DNA of 64,000 bases from assembly GCA_003439945.1 (NCBI GenBank), contig QVRM01002755.1, forward strand, positions 350,001-414,000. Direction: 5' to 3'. The notes beneath the pieces are model-generated. The model was not told the origin of the DNA. It saw only the letters and a list, made by a program, of their open reading frames with translations, and searched no databases. The position numbers and the translations under genes are program-made. Of this stretch, positions 1-11,603 are shown piece after piece. How positions within the stretch are numbered: the first letter of the stretch is position 1; each line of letters begins with the position of its first letter. This DNA is from Dermanyssus gallinae (taxonomy: Eukaryota; Arthropoda; Arachnida; Mesostigmata; Dermanyssidae).

Positions 1-782
1 ACCACGCCGCCGAGCTCTATCTACAGAAATCATATAATTGACGTTGCTTTTGGTTTACTGAAAATATCCTTCTGAAGACAATAGCCGACCGGATTGGCTA
101 CGAGCAAGACATCATGGTAAACAGGTAGGTGCAAGCGCTTTCAAAACGCTACCTACACAGTAGCGTCCATGTATGAGTCTATAGAGAGAGAGATAGGAAG
201 ATAGATACATGGCTATCGACTCGTCTGGTATGAAAGGCTAGTCTAGATCTAGCGCGTTCACTCGATATTGTTATGATCGATATCGGAGCTATAATACCCG
301 AACATTATCAGTATGGACAATTTACGAAAATAATTCTGCGAAAGGCTACGGATGTCGATAACACCACGTGTTTCAGAGACACAACAGTTCGCCGAACACA
401 AGAACGTACAGATAGAATAGAAGACGATGTTTTCTTTAAAATTGTGCTCAACAAAGTCTTTGAAGGTTATGTTCCGTTCAAACGTGGTAGCCAATACCAC
501 GAACCGACACCGCCCAGTACTCGTATAGCATCAGATCAAAAGGACCAAAGTAAGCGCCTTTTGGTAATTCAGTTGCGCACACAGGGCAGATCAACAATAT
601 ATTTGTTTTGATTATTGGAAAATTGATTCCTCAAAAATGCGCTCCTCTTTGCTGCCTGAGAAGCGAATAATTTTAGCCCAACATATTAGCTTGCTTATGC
701 CTAGCTTCTGTGTTCAAAAGAAGCTTGTTAACAGAAACGTAACTTTAGTTTTACAGTAAAAAATGTTCGTATGATCAATAAC
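1..782. other. No gene recognised
   Basis: Short open frames exist on both strands around 258-611 but match no family I recognise and have no splice or repeat context. Nothing further can be supported here. Confidence 0.4.
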
Positions 783-856
783 TTACCGGGGGTAGTGGCA
801 TCCTAGCACAGGCACAGGAGGACATAGGTCTAGATATAGATTAGCTGGATAGTAGA

Positions 857-1020
857 GGAGAGAGAGAGAGAGAAGAAGAAGAGAGAGCAGAGAGAGATAG
901 ACAGATGAAGAGAGAGAAGAGGAGACTAGAGAGAGCAGAGGAGAGAGAGAGAGAGAATGAGAGGAGAGAGAGCAGAGATAGAGCGAGAGAGAGAGAGAGA
1001 GATAGTATATATATAGATAG

Positions 1021-1098
<78 letters not shown>

Positions 1099-1102
1099 TA
1101 TG
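857..1102. repeat. (GA)n purine tract followed by (TA)n microsatellite
   Basis: About 150 bases of imperfect GA/GAA repeat run directly into about 100 bases of TA repeat. The open frames that cross it on both strands are made only of Ser/Leu, Arg/Glu or Tyr/Ile repeats and are not genes. The purine strand could adopt triplex or other non-B structures. Confidence 0.95.
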
Positions 1103-1615
1103 TATACGAAATAGTCAGGTCGCTATCACAAAGAAGATGTTGTCGCAATAGTGCAGGAGGATACCTTGGTAATATGGATGCTTAAGTAACATTAAAGCTA
1201 TCGCTCAGAGTGCCCCTTTTATAAGAAGGTGACACGTGTATTTAGATATACATGTCAAGCGGATAATAAATCATTGTGTATATGATCCCAGCGAAATAAA
1301 TGTACGAATAAAACACCGAATATATATATGTATAGCATTAAAACGAATCAATTTATATTTTTCCAATAACTGTACACAGTTATTGGCCGTCATGCGTGCG
1401 CATGACGCCTGCCACAGTGAAGCACCGATGTCGATAGAGAACTTTGAGTAATCCGCATGACATGTCAGCCGTTAACTACTGTAACCCGGTCGGCACCGTG
1501 CGAGTTCAGCTAGTGAGCTGTTTACAGCAACGATCCGGATACCGCACCGCAGCCGCTGCAGTAGGTGGGCCAACAGCGGGCCGAATGTCTCGATTGTGGC
1601 GAGTCGGTCCACAAA

Positions 1616-1858
1616 ATCAAACCTCAATCTCACCCACCCATCCATTGAAACGAAACGCTCACATTCACAAATCCATATTCAGAGAAGAGCTTGTTGTTGT
1701 TGTTGTTGTTGTTGTTTCTGTTGTTGTTAATCAAACCTCAATCCTCAATCTCACCCACCCATGCATTGAAACGAAATCCTCACATTCACAAATCCATATT
1801 CAGGAAACAGCTTATTGGTGTTGTTGTTGTTGTTGTTGTTGTTGCTGCTGTTGTTGTT

Positions 1859-1903
<45 letters not shown>

Positions 1904-2060
1904 GCTGTTGTTGTCATTGTTGTTGTTGTTGTTGCTATTGTTGTTGTTGCTATTGTTGTTGTTGTCGTTGCCGTTGTTGTTGTTCTTTGATTATTTGTGT
2001 TGTTTTTGTTGTTGGTGTTGTTATCGTTGTCGCCGTTGTTGTCATTGTTGCGGCTCTTGG
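1616..2060. repeat. Tandem duplication with expanded (TTG)n tracts
   Basis: Two direct copies of a unit of about 75-80 bases (beginning near 1616 and near 1730, each starting AATCAAACCTCAAT) are each followed by a TTG repeat. The first TTG tract is short (about 1690-1730); the second is long and imperfect (about 1818-2050). The order unit-TTG-unit-TTG suggests that the TTG tract was duplicated with its flank and then expanded. Long Cys-, Leu- or Val-rich frames through it are repeat artefacts. Confidence 0.9.
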
Positions 2061-2440
2061 CGCGCTTCCCCCTACCGTTGTGCCGGGTGCAGTCACAGCA
2101 AAGTGAGGAGCAGAGAAGGGAGAAGAATTTTGTCACATAATGAGCCGATTAGACCTGAAGCCCGAGCAGCAACGACGACGACGACGACGATGCCATTGTG
2201 TAGTCGTCAGTCACCTGCAGTAACTGCGGGCAGCCAGTCAGCGCAGTCGACAACGCTGCTAGTCAATTGGTTCGCCTGCCATCACCACATTTAACCTCAC
2301 GCCACCTAACCTGGGCTGACGCAATACCTTACGCAGTTACGACACATGCTCGTCAGCCAAACCCTGGGCTTTAGGGCCAAAGCTGCACCACTGGCTTGCA
2401 TGTCTAACAATTCCGTCTAACAGTTTGCAAACTATAAATA

Positions 2441-2454
2441 TGAATATATATATA

Positions 2455-2503
<49 letters not shown>
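2441..2503. repeat. (TA)n microsatellite
   Basis: About 60 bases of TA repeat with one interruption. A short inverted motif flanks it (GCAAACT on the left, AGTTTGC on the right), so it can form a hairpin tip. Confidence 0.95.
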
Positions 2504-2511
<8 letters not shown>

Positions 2512-4300
2512 AAGTTTGCACGCATACTCGTATTATTCTTACTGAGAGTAATAAGCAGTGATGTTTGACGCAGGGCTCTGGCACTCAATTTTGCCGAGTT
2601 AGAGTAGTTAACGTGAAACTTATTATTATTATTATTATCACCAGAATGCCATAGAGACTATGCTTCACCCAATCTGCAAATCTTAAGATCGCATCAAAGA
2701 AGCAAGTATCGCGTCGCAACTACCGAACCCGCGACCGTTGGTCACCGGCCGGCCACTTTCACAATTTCATTTTGTCGTCAAATGGATATAATAAAACGAT
2801 GCTCTATCGGGCTGCATATGCATGTCGTCTACTTCGTCGCTGTGTTGAACAATGTATGCGAACAACGTCGAATTGTGCACGAATCAACCGCTAGCGACAG
2901 ACGCCAATAACACTAGCACCATGAGAAGTAACCAAAAACAATCTACAAAATCGAAACTATCTAGAATTAGTCACTATGCAGGTGGCTTTTGATGAGCAGG
3001 CTAATCTGTCTCCAAATGTCAGGGAGCTGTTTGCCAAAAGCGCTTTCGTCAAAGCAAAGTCGTTTTTTTGTGCGAGGCCCCTAGGTTCGTACGCACCACC
3101 TCATTCTATACTAGTCCTACAGTTAGGCCAGAAGCGGTGCGCTTGTCGGAGCGCCTTGATCAACTTTAGGTTGAGCAGCAGCAACTTCATCAGACGCGTT
3201 CGAATAGCGTCCGCCACTAGCAGCAACCCCACGCATCACGAACACATTAGAGGCGGCAATCCAGGTTCATCATGCATTTCACAGTGGAAGTCCTACAACC
3301 ATAGTACTGTAGCGATTTTGTACTGAACTGAAAGGCATGCCTGTATTACTCGTCGTGTGCCTGCCTGTATTACTCGTCGCCGCTGCAGTGCCGCCCATCG
3401 TAGCGTACCGTTTTATTGAATCTTTGTCTGTGTCCCAAATGCCTCCAGATCATACCGAACTGGCCGATGAATACGAATAAAATGCTACTGGTTGCAATGA
3501 GTTACTTATACCACGGCTAATTAAAAGGGTGTATCCCCCCGCACAGTTACGCGAAGAACTGTAGTAACAGCTTCGCCGCGCAATAAAATTTAAAAACATA
3601 TAGAGGCAACATAAACGGTATTAATAATAATAATAATAGTAATAATAATAATAATCTTTATCAACCACTGTCGGAATGCTTGCTTATTACAGCAAGGTGC
3701 ACCAATTTGTTTGCTCTCTGATACTTGTGTCAGAACGTGCTAGACTGTAATACAGCTGTGGGGATGTGAACGATCAGATTTGTATTGTTTTTTTCTAAGT
3801 CAAATTACTAGTGTTATTTATAGATGTAGTAGTTTACACGTGTTAACGACTGATATTAGTACGGCTGCCTCTAGGACACTACAACCATTAGGGTGTAAAT
3901 AATAACTTTCTCGTAGCAATGCAACGTGCGTAAATTGCTTTGACAAACCTCTCTCATGTAAAATTGCCTCTTATAAATATGTAATACGTCTACAGCTAGA
4001 CATGAGCAATACTAATATGAATAATAGCAAGAATAATGCTTATTGATTTCTGTCAAATTACGAGTATTATCTAATGGATTTTTTTTATCACTTTGCTGGC
4101 TACATTAGGTTCACTAGAGGTTTTGCTAGCTTGCATCTGGGCTGTTGTACCAATGCGAATTTGTGAATGATTCGACGTTTATAAGTGTTGCCGATCAGCT
4201 GTTGTCTAAAGCTAAATGCACTAAAAGTAAGAACTTAATGCAAGAAGCTGCATATGTGCTATATGTATACGTCATGAAATTATACATATCCCGCTATTTA
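2504..4300. other. No gene recognised; short trinucleotide runs
   Basis: The stretch contains short ATT/TAA runs near 2620 and 3620 and a short duplicated phrase around 3335-3380. A 116-codon frame at 2976-3326 has no recognisable domain. I see no supportable gene. Confidence 0.4.
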
Positions 4301-4360
4301 GAAGCAAACGGAATTGCATTCGCGCGTTCTGACTTCGCGAAAGTAATTTCCGTTTGCTTC
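4301..4360. repeat. 60-nt imperfect hairpin
   Basis: The outer 13 bases GAAGCAAACGGAA pair perfectly with TTCCGTTTGCTTC at the other end. A second inner pairing TCGCG/CGCGA closes a loop of about 10 bases, with a partly paired segment between the two stems. The size suits a small foldback or a miRNA-like precursor. No flanking target duplication was found. Confidence 0.6.
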
Positions 4361-5076
4361 AGATTGCCGATTTATAGTATCGCCAACGAATAATATGATG
4401 CAAAAGCGTGATGAGATTATTGTCATTGTGGTTGTTACCGAGGACGTAAGGCGTTGAAGTGTTAAAGAAACCTGAAGCTGCTAAGTTTGTCCTCCACGTA
4501 CTGATCAAAACGACAATTATGTGCAGTGTGTAGTACATTCATGTGCGTACCTACTGTAGAGGTAGAGCTGGAGCTTTCATTAAAGAAGCCTTATACCGCC
4601 TGCCTTGTGCAACGCATGGTGAATTGCGCGGCAAACATTTTAATAATGCAAACAAAGAAAGGTATTTGAGATCATCAGGTTACGGCCATTGTACCTTGGC
4701 TCTCGTTGACGTCGCGGTAAACAACGCGGTGCAGAAGCCAACAAATTGTTAACCTGCACTACTACTCTCTCTCTGTCCACTGCGATCAATAGCTAATAGT
4801 GATGATAAATACGTAGAAAACTATCTGCTAGTGGCAATGTCCATGCTTACCTAGCTACTAGCTTGGGCCATCTGGAATGACCACCATGGATGTATAAATA
4901 CACTACGAGTGTACTTGTAGGTATTCAGTGCATTCATTGTAGATATTCTCAAATGGCCTAGTTGCGATCATTTTTCCTTCACTCTTAGTGGCCGTCCACG
5001 CCCTATAGCATGACCCGCAAGATGCATATGAAAATCCACTATACCTTACGCCCAAGAAAATAATATTTATAAGCCC

Positions 5077-5083
<7 letters not shown>
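4361..5083. other. No gene recognised
   Basis: Mixed sequence with a 69-codon frame at 4543-4752 that matches nothing I know. A short (TA)n then (GA)n tract follows at about 5078-5112. Confidence 0.4.
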
Positions 5084-5111
<28 letters not shown>

Positions 5112-5129
5112 TAAAGAGAGAGGTGAATT

Positions 5130-6093
5130 AATAGGTGACGGTTTACTTGCCTCCGTGTTTATTCGGCTCTCGCCAGCTATACACTGTGTCAACTTTTCGG
5201 GCAACTCGTGGATTCCTTGCCAAAAGAAGCCCTTATCTTTAGAGGCAAACCAATCATCTGCCCATTTTCGGGCGTTTTCGTAGGAAAAAAATTCTGATTA
5301 GCCAGAGCGTCACCTAGCGATGCGAAGATGTGGTACGTGAGTGAAGCCAAGTCTGGCAAATTAGCGGGGAGACAAAACCACTTTTCCACCGAAATGGACT
5401 TAAGTGTATAATCTGCGTAATTATCTATGTTACATGCATACTCACTATGAGTGAAATAAATACGATGATGACTTTCCCACTGAAACTGTTTTATACGTTT
5501 TGTCACTGACTCTGCATTATGTGATGACTCGTTGTCGTGGAGCAAAATCAATTGGTTGTACCATCTTTTGTATTATTTTTGTTTTTCGTGCAATGTGCCT
5601 GGTGTAAATTGATTATCTGTTGACTGTAGCGAGCAGCAACGACCATTTCACCAGGTTTTAGTAGCTCATAATAGACAACAACACCTTTTTGATCCCACAA
5701 TACACAGAGCATTGTTTTTTCCAAACCAATTCGCGCTAACTGTCGATGACGTTGCTGCGCCAAAACCTAACCATGACTTTGAGTGTCTGGGATTGTCGAG
5801 GAAGATTAATCTTTATCTCCGGTCACGATCCAATGCAAAAATGACTTCTATTCGAACCTGGCGACCAGAATCTCATAAGTGGTTGGTCGTTTTTTGCTGT
5901 CTTTCATTCGGTTTATGTGGGACCAACTTTAAGAGTTTCAAGATGTTCTTCACGCCCTTCAAGCGTTGCAAATTATTGTTTGGCACTCGTTTAACTGAGC
6001 AGCAAGTTCTTCTTGCATTTGCGTGTCATCTACGTCAAGAGAAGCTTGCAATTTGATGTCTTCAAACTTTTGGCGGTTTTTCGCGCGCTTCAT
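5130..6093 (-). pseudogene. Decayed mariner-family transposase
   Basis: Read on the minus strand, several frames carry successive blocks of a mariner (IS630-Tc1-mariner) transposase. In order they are a KFED..LQASLD segment near the start, a VTGDK block where the first catalytic Asp is expected, the CVLWDQKGV and YYELLKPGE blocks, LLHDNESSHN carrying the second Asp, LPDLASLTYHIF carrying the third, and a terminal GIHELPEK block. Frame changes and stops separate the blocks, so no full protein can be made. The N-terminal helix-turn-helix region is not recognisable and I did not find the terminal inverted repeats. The family normally makes a protein of about 345 residues that cuts and pastes DNA at TA sites. 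Family assignment is firm from the WDQKGV/YYELLKPGE and LHDN blocks; the exact ends are approximate. Confidence 0.85.
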
Positions 6094-6449
6094 TGTTCAG
6101 TTAGAAATTGCCAACATTGAACTTTTTAAACCACCTAAAACACCGTGAATTACCGAGAGCATTCTCGCCGTTAGCTCCGACAAGTATTTCATGCGCTTCG
6201 GTCGCAAATTATTTAAAAAATAATAATGATCAAATAACAGAAAATTAAACCTTTCCGCAGATCGGTGATTTTTAACAGAACGTTTCACATGATAAAAGCT
6301 CCCGGAAATTTCGTAAGAAATACTTTGCTCGCTGCACAATGAGCCAGACACTCCAACAACTGAACTACGTTCTTGCCGCTATTAGCTGCTAGCTACAGCA
6401 ATAGCAGCGCCCTCTGTCCGCAGAATCCGGTTTTATATGCATATACCTG

Positions 6450-6450
<1 letters not shown>
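6094..6450. other. Flank of the mariner fossil, no gene recognised
   Basis: This is where the transposon 5' end should lie, on the minus strand, but neither the DNA-binding domain nor an inverted terminal repeat can be recognised. Confidence 0.3.
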
Positions 6451-6490
<40 letters not shown>

Positions 6491-6512
6491 AATAAATATA
6501 TGTATATATATA
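6451..6512. repeat. (TA)n microsatellite
   Basis: Interrupted TA repeat just upstream of the decayed LINE. Confidence 0.95.
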
Positions 6513-6689
6513 TGCGAAAGAGAAAACACGGCAAAACGAAAACGTAGGAGTAATGTGCCTTTTGAAGGACTTGCCATGTTAAATATGAGAAAGGGAGGAA
6601 ACGAGAGGTAAGTGGGAAGGACTACATAAACTACTAGAAATAGGGTATGTCGATATAATAATAGTAACATAAATGTATTTGTGTAGGAT

Positions 6690-8720
6690 GGAAGTGACGT
6701 CGGGTTTCAAGAGATACAATTGTTGTGGTACAAATTGAAATCTGTACAAAAGGCGGGAAAGCGAGGTTTGGGAGAGTTGGGATAATAACCAAATATTATT
6801 TTGTGCGAAGAAGTTGGTAATGCCAAAACGAAGGATTCGGTGGTTATAGACATACACCTGGAAGATATATGGACAGTTAGGGGGTATATAGAGCCCCAAT
6901 CAACACGGAAAAGAAGATGAGCAGCTAGAAAGAGTAGATAAGGTAAATGAGGGATATCAGAATAAGGGAGGGGTAATATGCCTGGGAAATGGGGATGCAC
7001 ATATCGAACAGGTGGATGAAAGACAGAGCGGGCAGGAGGCTGACACAACGGAAGCGGGTAGAAATGAAATATACGTACACACAGGGGAATAGAAAGTCAC
7101 GCGTGAACTGTGTACTGACAAAGGATATTAAAATAGATGAATGGGTAGAGGAAATCAGGATAGATGAAAATCGAGCAAACAATAGTGAAAGCGATTACAC
7201 GTGGGCAGAAGTGAGCGGGAGAAAGAATAAGCCGGAGCATGCAGTTATACCCAAAAAAAATTGAATAAACACAAATGGGGGCATAAAGTAGAACACATAC
7301 ACCAAGTGGGAAAGAGCTGGTAGACGAGATGCATAGGAACATTAAGAGCGCAGAAGACAATTGCTCTAAGATAGGGGGAGTTTAAAATGGAAGGGACGGA
7401 GGGTGGTGCAGTGAGTAAATACATAAAGCAATACTGGAACGAAAGAGGTAGAGTAGGGAACATAGAAAAAAATGTAATGGGAAGGAACGCAGGTAAGGCA
7501 GACAATTATTGGGCTAATTACAAGGAAGTCAAGACTAGAGCTCAAATATTAATAGAAAATGCGATTAAAAATGTAGACGAGAAGGAATTTGGCAGGGGAC
7601 TATGTCAGTTTTGGGACTACGCCAGCCAGGAAAAAAAGAATGACAAATAAAGAACAGGATAGATCATATATAATACAATAAATGGAATGGACACCGCGTT
7701 ACAAGCATATTTTTTCTTCAAAACTGAAGCAAACAGTGCAAAAAAGGACAAGAACTAGCACGTAGGTTACAATCAAAGGCGTGGCGAAAAACATGAATCC
7801 ACAAACGGCAAGCGGTCTTGACAAAATTTTGGTAGGGATTATCCAGGCGTTGGGCAAGAAGTACGCGTATTATCTAACAGAGCAATTTATAAGCATACTC
7901 AAGGGGGTAGATTTCCGCAGAGTGGCGCAAAGAAAGAGGTTCTCTTCTTCCCAATGAGAGGGTAGATAATGACTTTACAAAATAAGCGGCCAAACACAAT
8001 TTCACCTATAAAGTATCGAATGCAGATATTTAAGAGTAGAGTACAAAGTTATCTAGAGACAAATAGAAAATAGGAGAATGGTAATGCGAATTAGGTTGTG
8101 AAAGTAGAAAAGTAGACAGAACAAAGTTGCATCAAATTATGTTGGATAAAGGTTTTAAAAGGAGTTGGGAGGTTGAAAAAAAGTTAGAAACAATTCAGAG
8201 AGAAGCGATAAGGTTTACATTGGGTTGCCGTTTTAATTGTACCGGGAAGCTTTTTGATTTCAATTCATTTTATACAAATAGGAAATACAAATTAAGCTTA
8301 GATTTAGTATTAGGATTAAGGATGTCACAAAAAAAATGGGCTAAACAAATCCAGCTGGCGAAGACGGCACTAAGAATAAGACGAAATCGGATTGCAGAGT
8401 AAAGTTCGCAGTCAGGGAGAGCGGGCACAATAGTTAGCGATGGGCAAGCGCGAGGATATCGGATAAAATTGTAAAATAGAGGGTAAAAGTTATATACGGG
8501 CAAATGGAAATTGGCGATTGGTTCCAGATCGAGTTTTTCTGGTATACATGGGACGCATGGGCGGGCTTAGATGGATAAACGATAATTCAAGAGCGAGTGG
8601 GTTAATGGCAGATGCCAGGGCAGGAATGTTGGATACAAAAATACCACGAGCTAAATATAGAAAGCGGGACAGTACAGAATGTTGAGCTTGTGGGTCAGGG
8701 AACTCGGTTGAACATATTGT
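6690..8720 (+). pseudogene. Degenerate non-LTR retrotransposon (EN, partial RT, C-terminal segment)
   Basis: A purine-rich plus-strand copy of a LINE whose domains occur in the expected order across several frames. Around 6790-7240 an apurinic-type endonuclease is recognisable: an HLEDIW..YIEP block, a decayed GDFNAH block near 6990 (reading GNGDAHIEQ), and GNRKSRVNCVLTKDIKIDEW at 7090-7140. Around 7500-7580 a linker reads DNYWANYKEVKTRAQ. The start of the RT (..ASGLDKI..) is at about 7810. Most of the RT palm, including any Y-x-D-D box, is missing. The C-terminal part resumes at 8127-8402 (LETIQREAIRFTLG, then KKWAKQI) and ends near 8690 with a Cys/His remnant (ACGSGNSVEHI). The copy is dead. 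The endonuclease and C-terminal style resemble CR1-related LINEs of arachnids, which is from memory and not tested. Confidence 0.7.
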
Positions 8721-9048
8721 AAAATAATGTGCATCCCCGAGGGGGAGCAGAGATATAGACCTGTAGGGGCCCTAGCCTTAGGACAAAATGTTAGAAACGT
8801 AATATATTTGCTGTTGCTCTAAGCGCTCATGATATAAAAGGGTAAAATTACACCCAACAGGTATACATGTCAGGCGAACATATATATATATAATCAAAGT
8901 CATCCATATCAAGGTTCGCAGACTAGATTCTATGGGGGGCACATATCTACCAGAATCGACCCTTACTAATAATTTCGAAGATCGGAATTTCTCTTTTCTT
9001 TCTCTTGGATATTGACCAGGTTAAGGAATACATCTGGTAGAATGTATT

Positions 9049-9050
<2 letters not shown>

Positions 9051-9120
<70 letters not shown>
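9051..9120. repeat. (TA)n microsatellite
   Basis: About 70 bases of TA repeat with one TACATA interruption. It lies immediately left of the AT-cored inverted repeat. Confidence 0.95.
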
Positions 9121-9131
9121 AAGTCGAGACC

Positions 9132-9165
9132 GCGAATTCTGACCTTTAAGAGTTATTTCACACAC

Positions 9166-9227
<62 letters not shown>

Positions 9228-9257
9228 GTGAAATAAGTCTTAAAGGTCAGAATTTGC
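9132..9257. repeat. Inverted repeat with a (TA)n core
   Basis: Arms of about 32 bases (9132-9163 and 9225-9257) are reverse complements with about three differences, sharing TGACCTTTAAGA and its complement. The whole interior is TA repeat. The structure is a hairpin whose loop has become a microsatellite, consistent with a small foldback or MITE remnant. No internal gene. Confidence 0.85.
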
Positions 9258-9489
9258 AAGCTCTACTTTTTTTATAGGGGTTGGTACACCTTTATATATT
9301 TAAAGTGTGTTACCAGGAATTAATTTGCGTTACATTGAAGGCAAGCTCTAAAGTCTGGGTCTACAAATTGCAAAAGCTGTAAAACAAACTAAAAAAGTAA
9401 AAAATTATGTTAAACATTTATTTAATAATTAATGATAGCACAACCATAGCCACAACCACATGCAACATTTTAGCAAATGTTTATACACA

Positions 9490-9630
9490 GCATGACAATA
9501 CTCAACCTGGTGGATAATCATGAAAGAAAAAGTGCTTCTACCCGGGCAGGATTCGATCCTCCGCATGGCAGCCCGTCATTTTTGTACCACGATACACAAG
9601 TCGCACACGCCATCACCGAACCGCATAGAA
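9490..9630 (-). repeat. Possible tRNA-related SINE remnant
   Basis: On the minus strand GGATCGAATCC at about 9560 matches an RNA polymerase III B box, and a plausible but weak A-box-like stretch lies 50-60 bases upstream. The sequence beyond it is AT-rich and ends near AATAAATG. Only one copy occurs here, so the family is unproven; it could also be a decayed tRNA gene. Confidence 0.3.
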
Positions 9631-11562
9631 CATTGTATCTAATACGTGTGCATTAGCACATATGACGAACAAAGTGCACAAAATCGTGACAAAGTGACTT
9701 ATTGGAGAAGGAAGAAAGAAGCCCTGCAATGACACTTATACGTGAACCAAGGACAAGATTATTTTTTTCGTAGGTCTATTATGAAGTCGGCGTTATCTAG
9801 TGCATCATAAATCAGCGTAGGATCACCGTAGCAACGCTGGTCTGCGCCGTGTGTAGCAGGGTGCGAGCTATCTAGTAGCAGTAATCAGACAGAATTATAA
9901 TTCGGGCTGGCTGAATTCAATTCGCACGCCAACCCCACGGTACGCCAGCGAGCTCCGTCGTTGATTGAGGTTGGTTCTGTCGGGTAGTCGCCAGTGAACA
10001 CTGCCTGCCGCGAATCAGTGCCTAATAGCGAAGCCACACGCCATTTGGCAAGAGTCAAAGAGAAAGCTGTGTCGGAGCAGAGAAACGTTGTGTTTTCCCT
10101 GGCTCTCGCCTTAGTCCGAGGCTCAAACAATCGTCTATTGTCGTCATACCTGCGAGCGAAAACGAGATGGTCCCAAAGGAAAGCGTTCTGCGACGGTGAC
10201 GACGACGACAACCACGTGACCTTGTGCCTTTGCTCTTTCCGGGGTTGTCTCGCGGGACGCAGACGGTGACACGGCACTCCATCTCAGAGTGCAGTGCGCG
10301 AACCCAATCAGCAAAGCCCAGAGCTTAGAGTATCTCCGTCGAGAGTATCTTTACCCCCGCACTCTACCACGACGCAGTCGACTCGCTGCTGAGTCGTCGC
10401 GCTCAGTAACGGGAAGAACTGGCTGACTGAAGCGGACTATGTATGTGTGCAGACGTCACAGCAGGACATTTTCGAGTTTATCCGATCACCGTTAAAGAAG
10501 TGGGAATGCAAGAGAGAGGGAGAGAGAGAGCGAGGAAGACAGAGGAATGGGGGTTGAGAAAGCCAGCATCCTGTATAGTGAATGAGAAAAGGATTGAAAT
10601 GAAAAATGGCTGTATTGAACCCGAATGCCTGCCGAAGATGAACCTTGAGATGGTCGGCGTCAACTAGGCATCCAACTAGCCTCACCCTATATCACAGGTG
10701 TTGCCTTTGTCGCATTTGGTACGTGTAGGTTTTCTCCCCGGAGTGCTGCTACGGGGTTTTGCCGGCATCATTTGCTGATAGCAAACAAGCATGCGAGAAA
10801 GTAATCCTGCATTATTTGCGTTGTGTGGAAACCTGAACACCTGGCCGCCACCTGGCAAATATGTATATTTGCCAATTATTCTCTTACCTCTGCTTCTAAA
10901 CGAAACATAACGATTACACCTATTGCGTGTGTATATCCGCTTCGATGTTTATGCATCACGGTTAGCTTAGTAAACATCTGGTGGTGTATTGACAACGGTA
11001 TGCAAATCTCTGCTTATAAGTGTCTCGGTTCAAAAACACGGCTCCTTCGAGCTAAACTACCTCCTTAGTGGGTCAACATTGCCAATTGTCATGGCGACGC
11101 GGGAGTCTTAATCTCGACAAACTTTACCTTCCCCGCGAATATCAAAGAACTAATCAAGGCAGCATCTATGTCTATGAGTATGTTGTTTTGCTGCTCCATT
11201 TTTAAGGAGCCGCCGGTGTATCTTCCTATGTACAAATCACTTGTGTTGTCCAAGCTTTTACACTGTTTACCCGTATGGTATTCACATTTGTGTAAATACA
11301 AAGGTATGATGAAAAGTGTGCAGAGGCGATCCTTGTAGAGACTCCACAGAGTATGTGATCTCAAACCGAACAACATTGTTTAACCTCACTTAATGAACAT
11401 ATTCCGAAATAGCGACAAACGAGTTCTATCTAAACTTGTGAGTGCGAACCTTACTGATAACTTTTTAAAGTGCGCTTCAACAGTCGCAGAAGCCAATAGT
11501 GTATGTGCCAAAACTTGTTGCAAGATCTTCAGTTCGTGAATACAGGAACGTCTATTTTTAAG

Positions 11563-11566
<4 letters not shown>
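9631..11566. other. No gene recognised; GC-rich block at about 9900-10440
   Basis: A clearly more GC- and CpG-rich block (about 9900-10440) sits in AT-rich surroundings and contains overlapping frames on both strands, the largest 130 codons at 9885-10277 on minus. None shows a domain. Such a block could be a promoter or 5' exon of a host gene, but nothing decides this. The rest is featureless. Confidence 0.35.

Positions 11567-11601
<35 letters not shown>
11567..11601. repeat. (TA)n microsatellite
   Basis: Pure TA repeat of about 35 bases. Confidence 0.95.

Positions 11602-11603
<2 letters not shown>

Noticed and set aside
1444..2106. 220-codon Cys-rich frame and overlapping Leu/Val-rich frames
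   Set aside because: They are produced by the (TTG)n repeat in different frames; nothing outside the repeat looks coding.
9885..10277. 130-codon minus frame as a gene
   Set aside because: A GC-rich block with overlapping frames on both strands and no domain.
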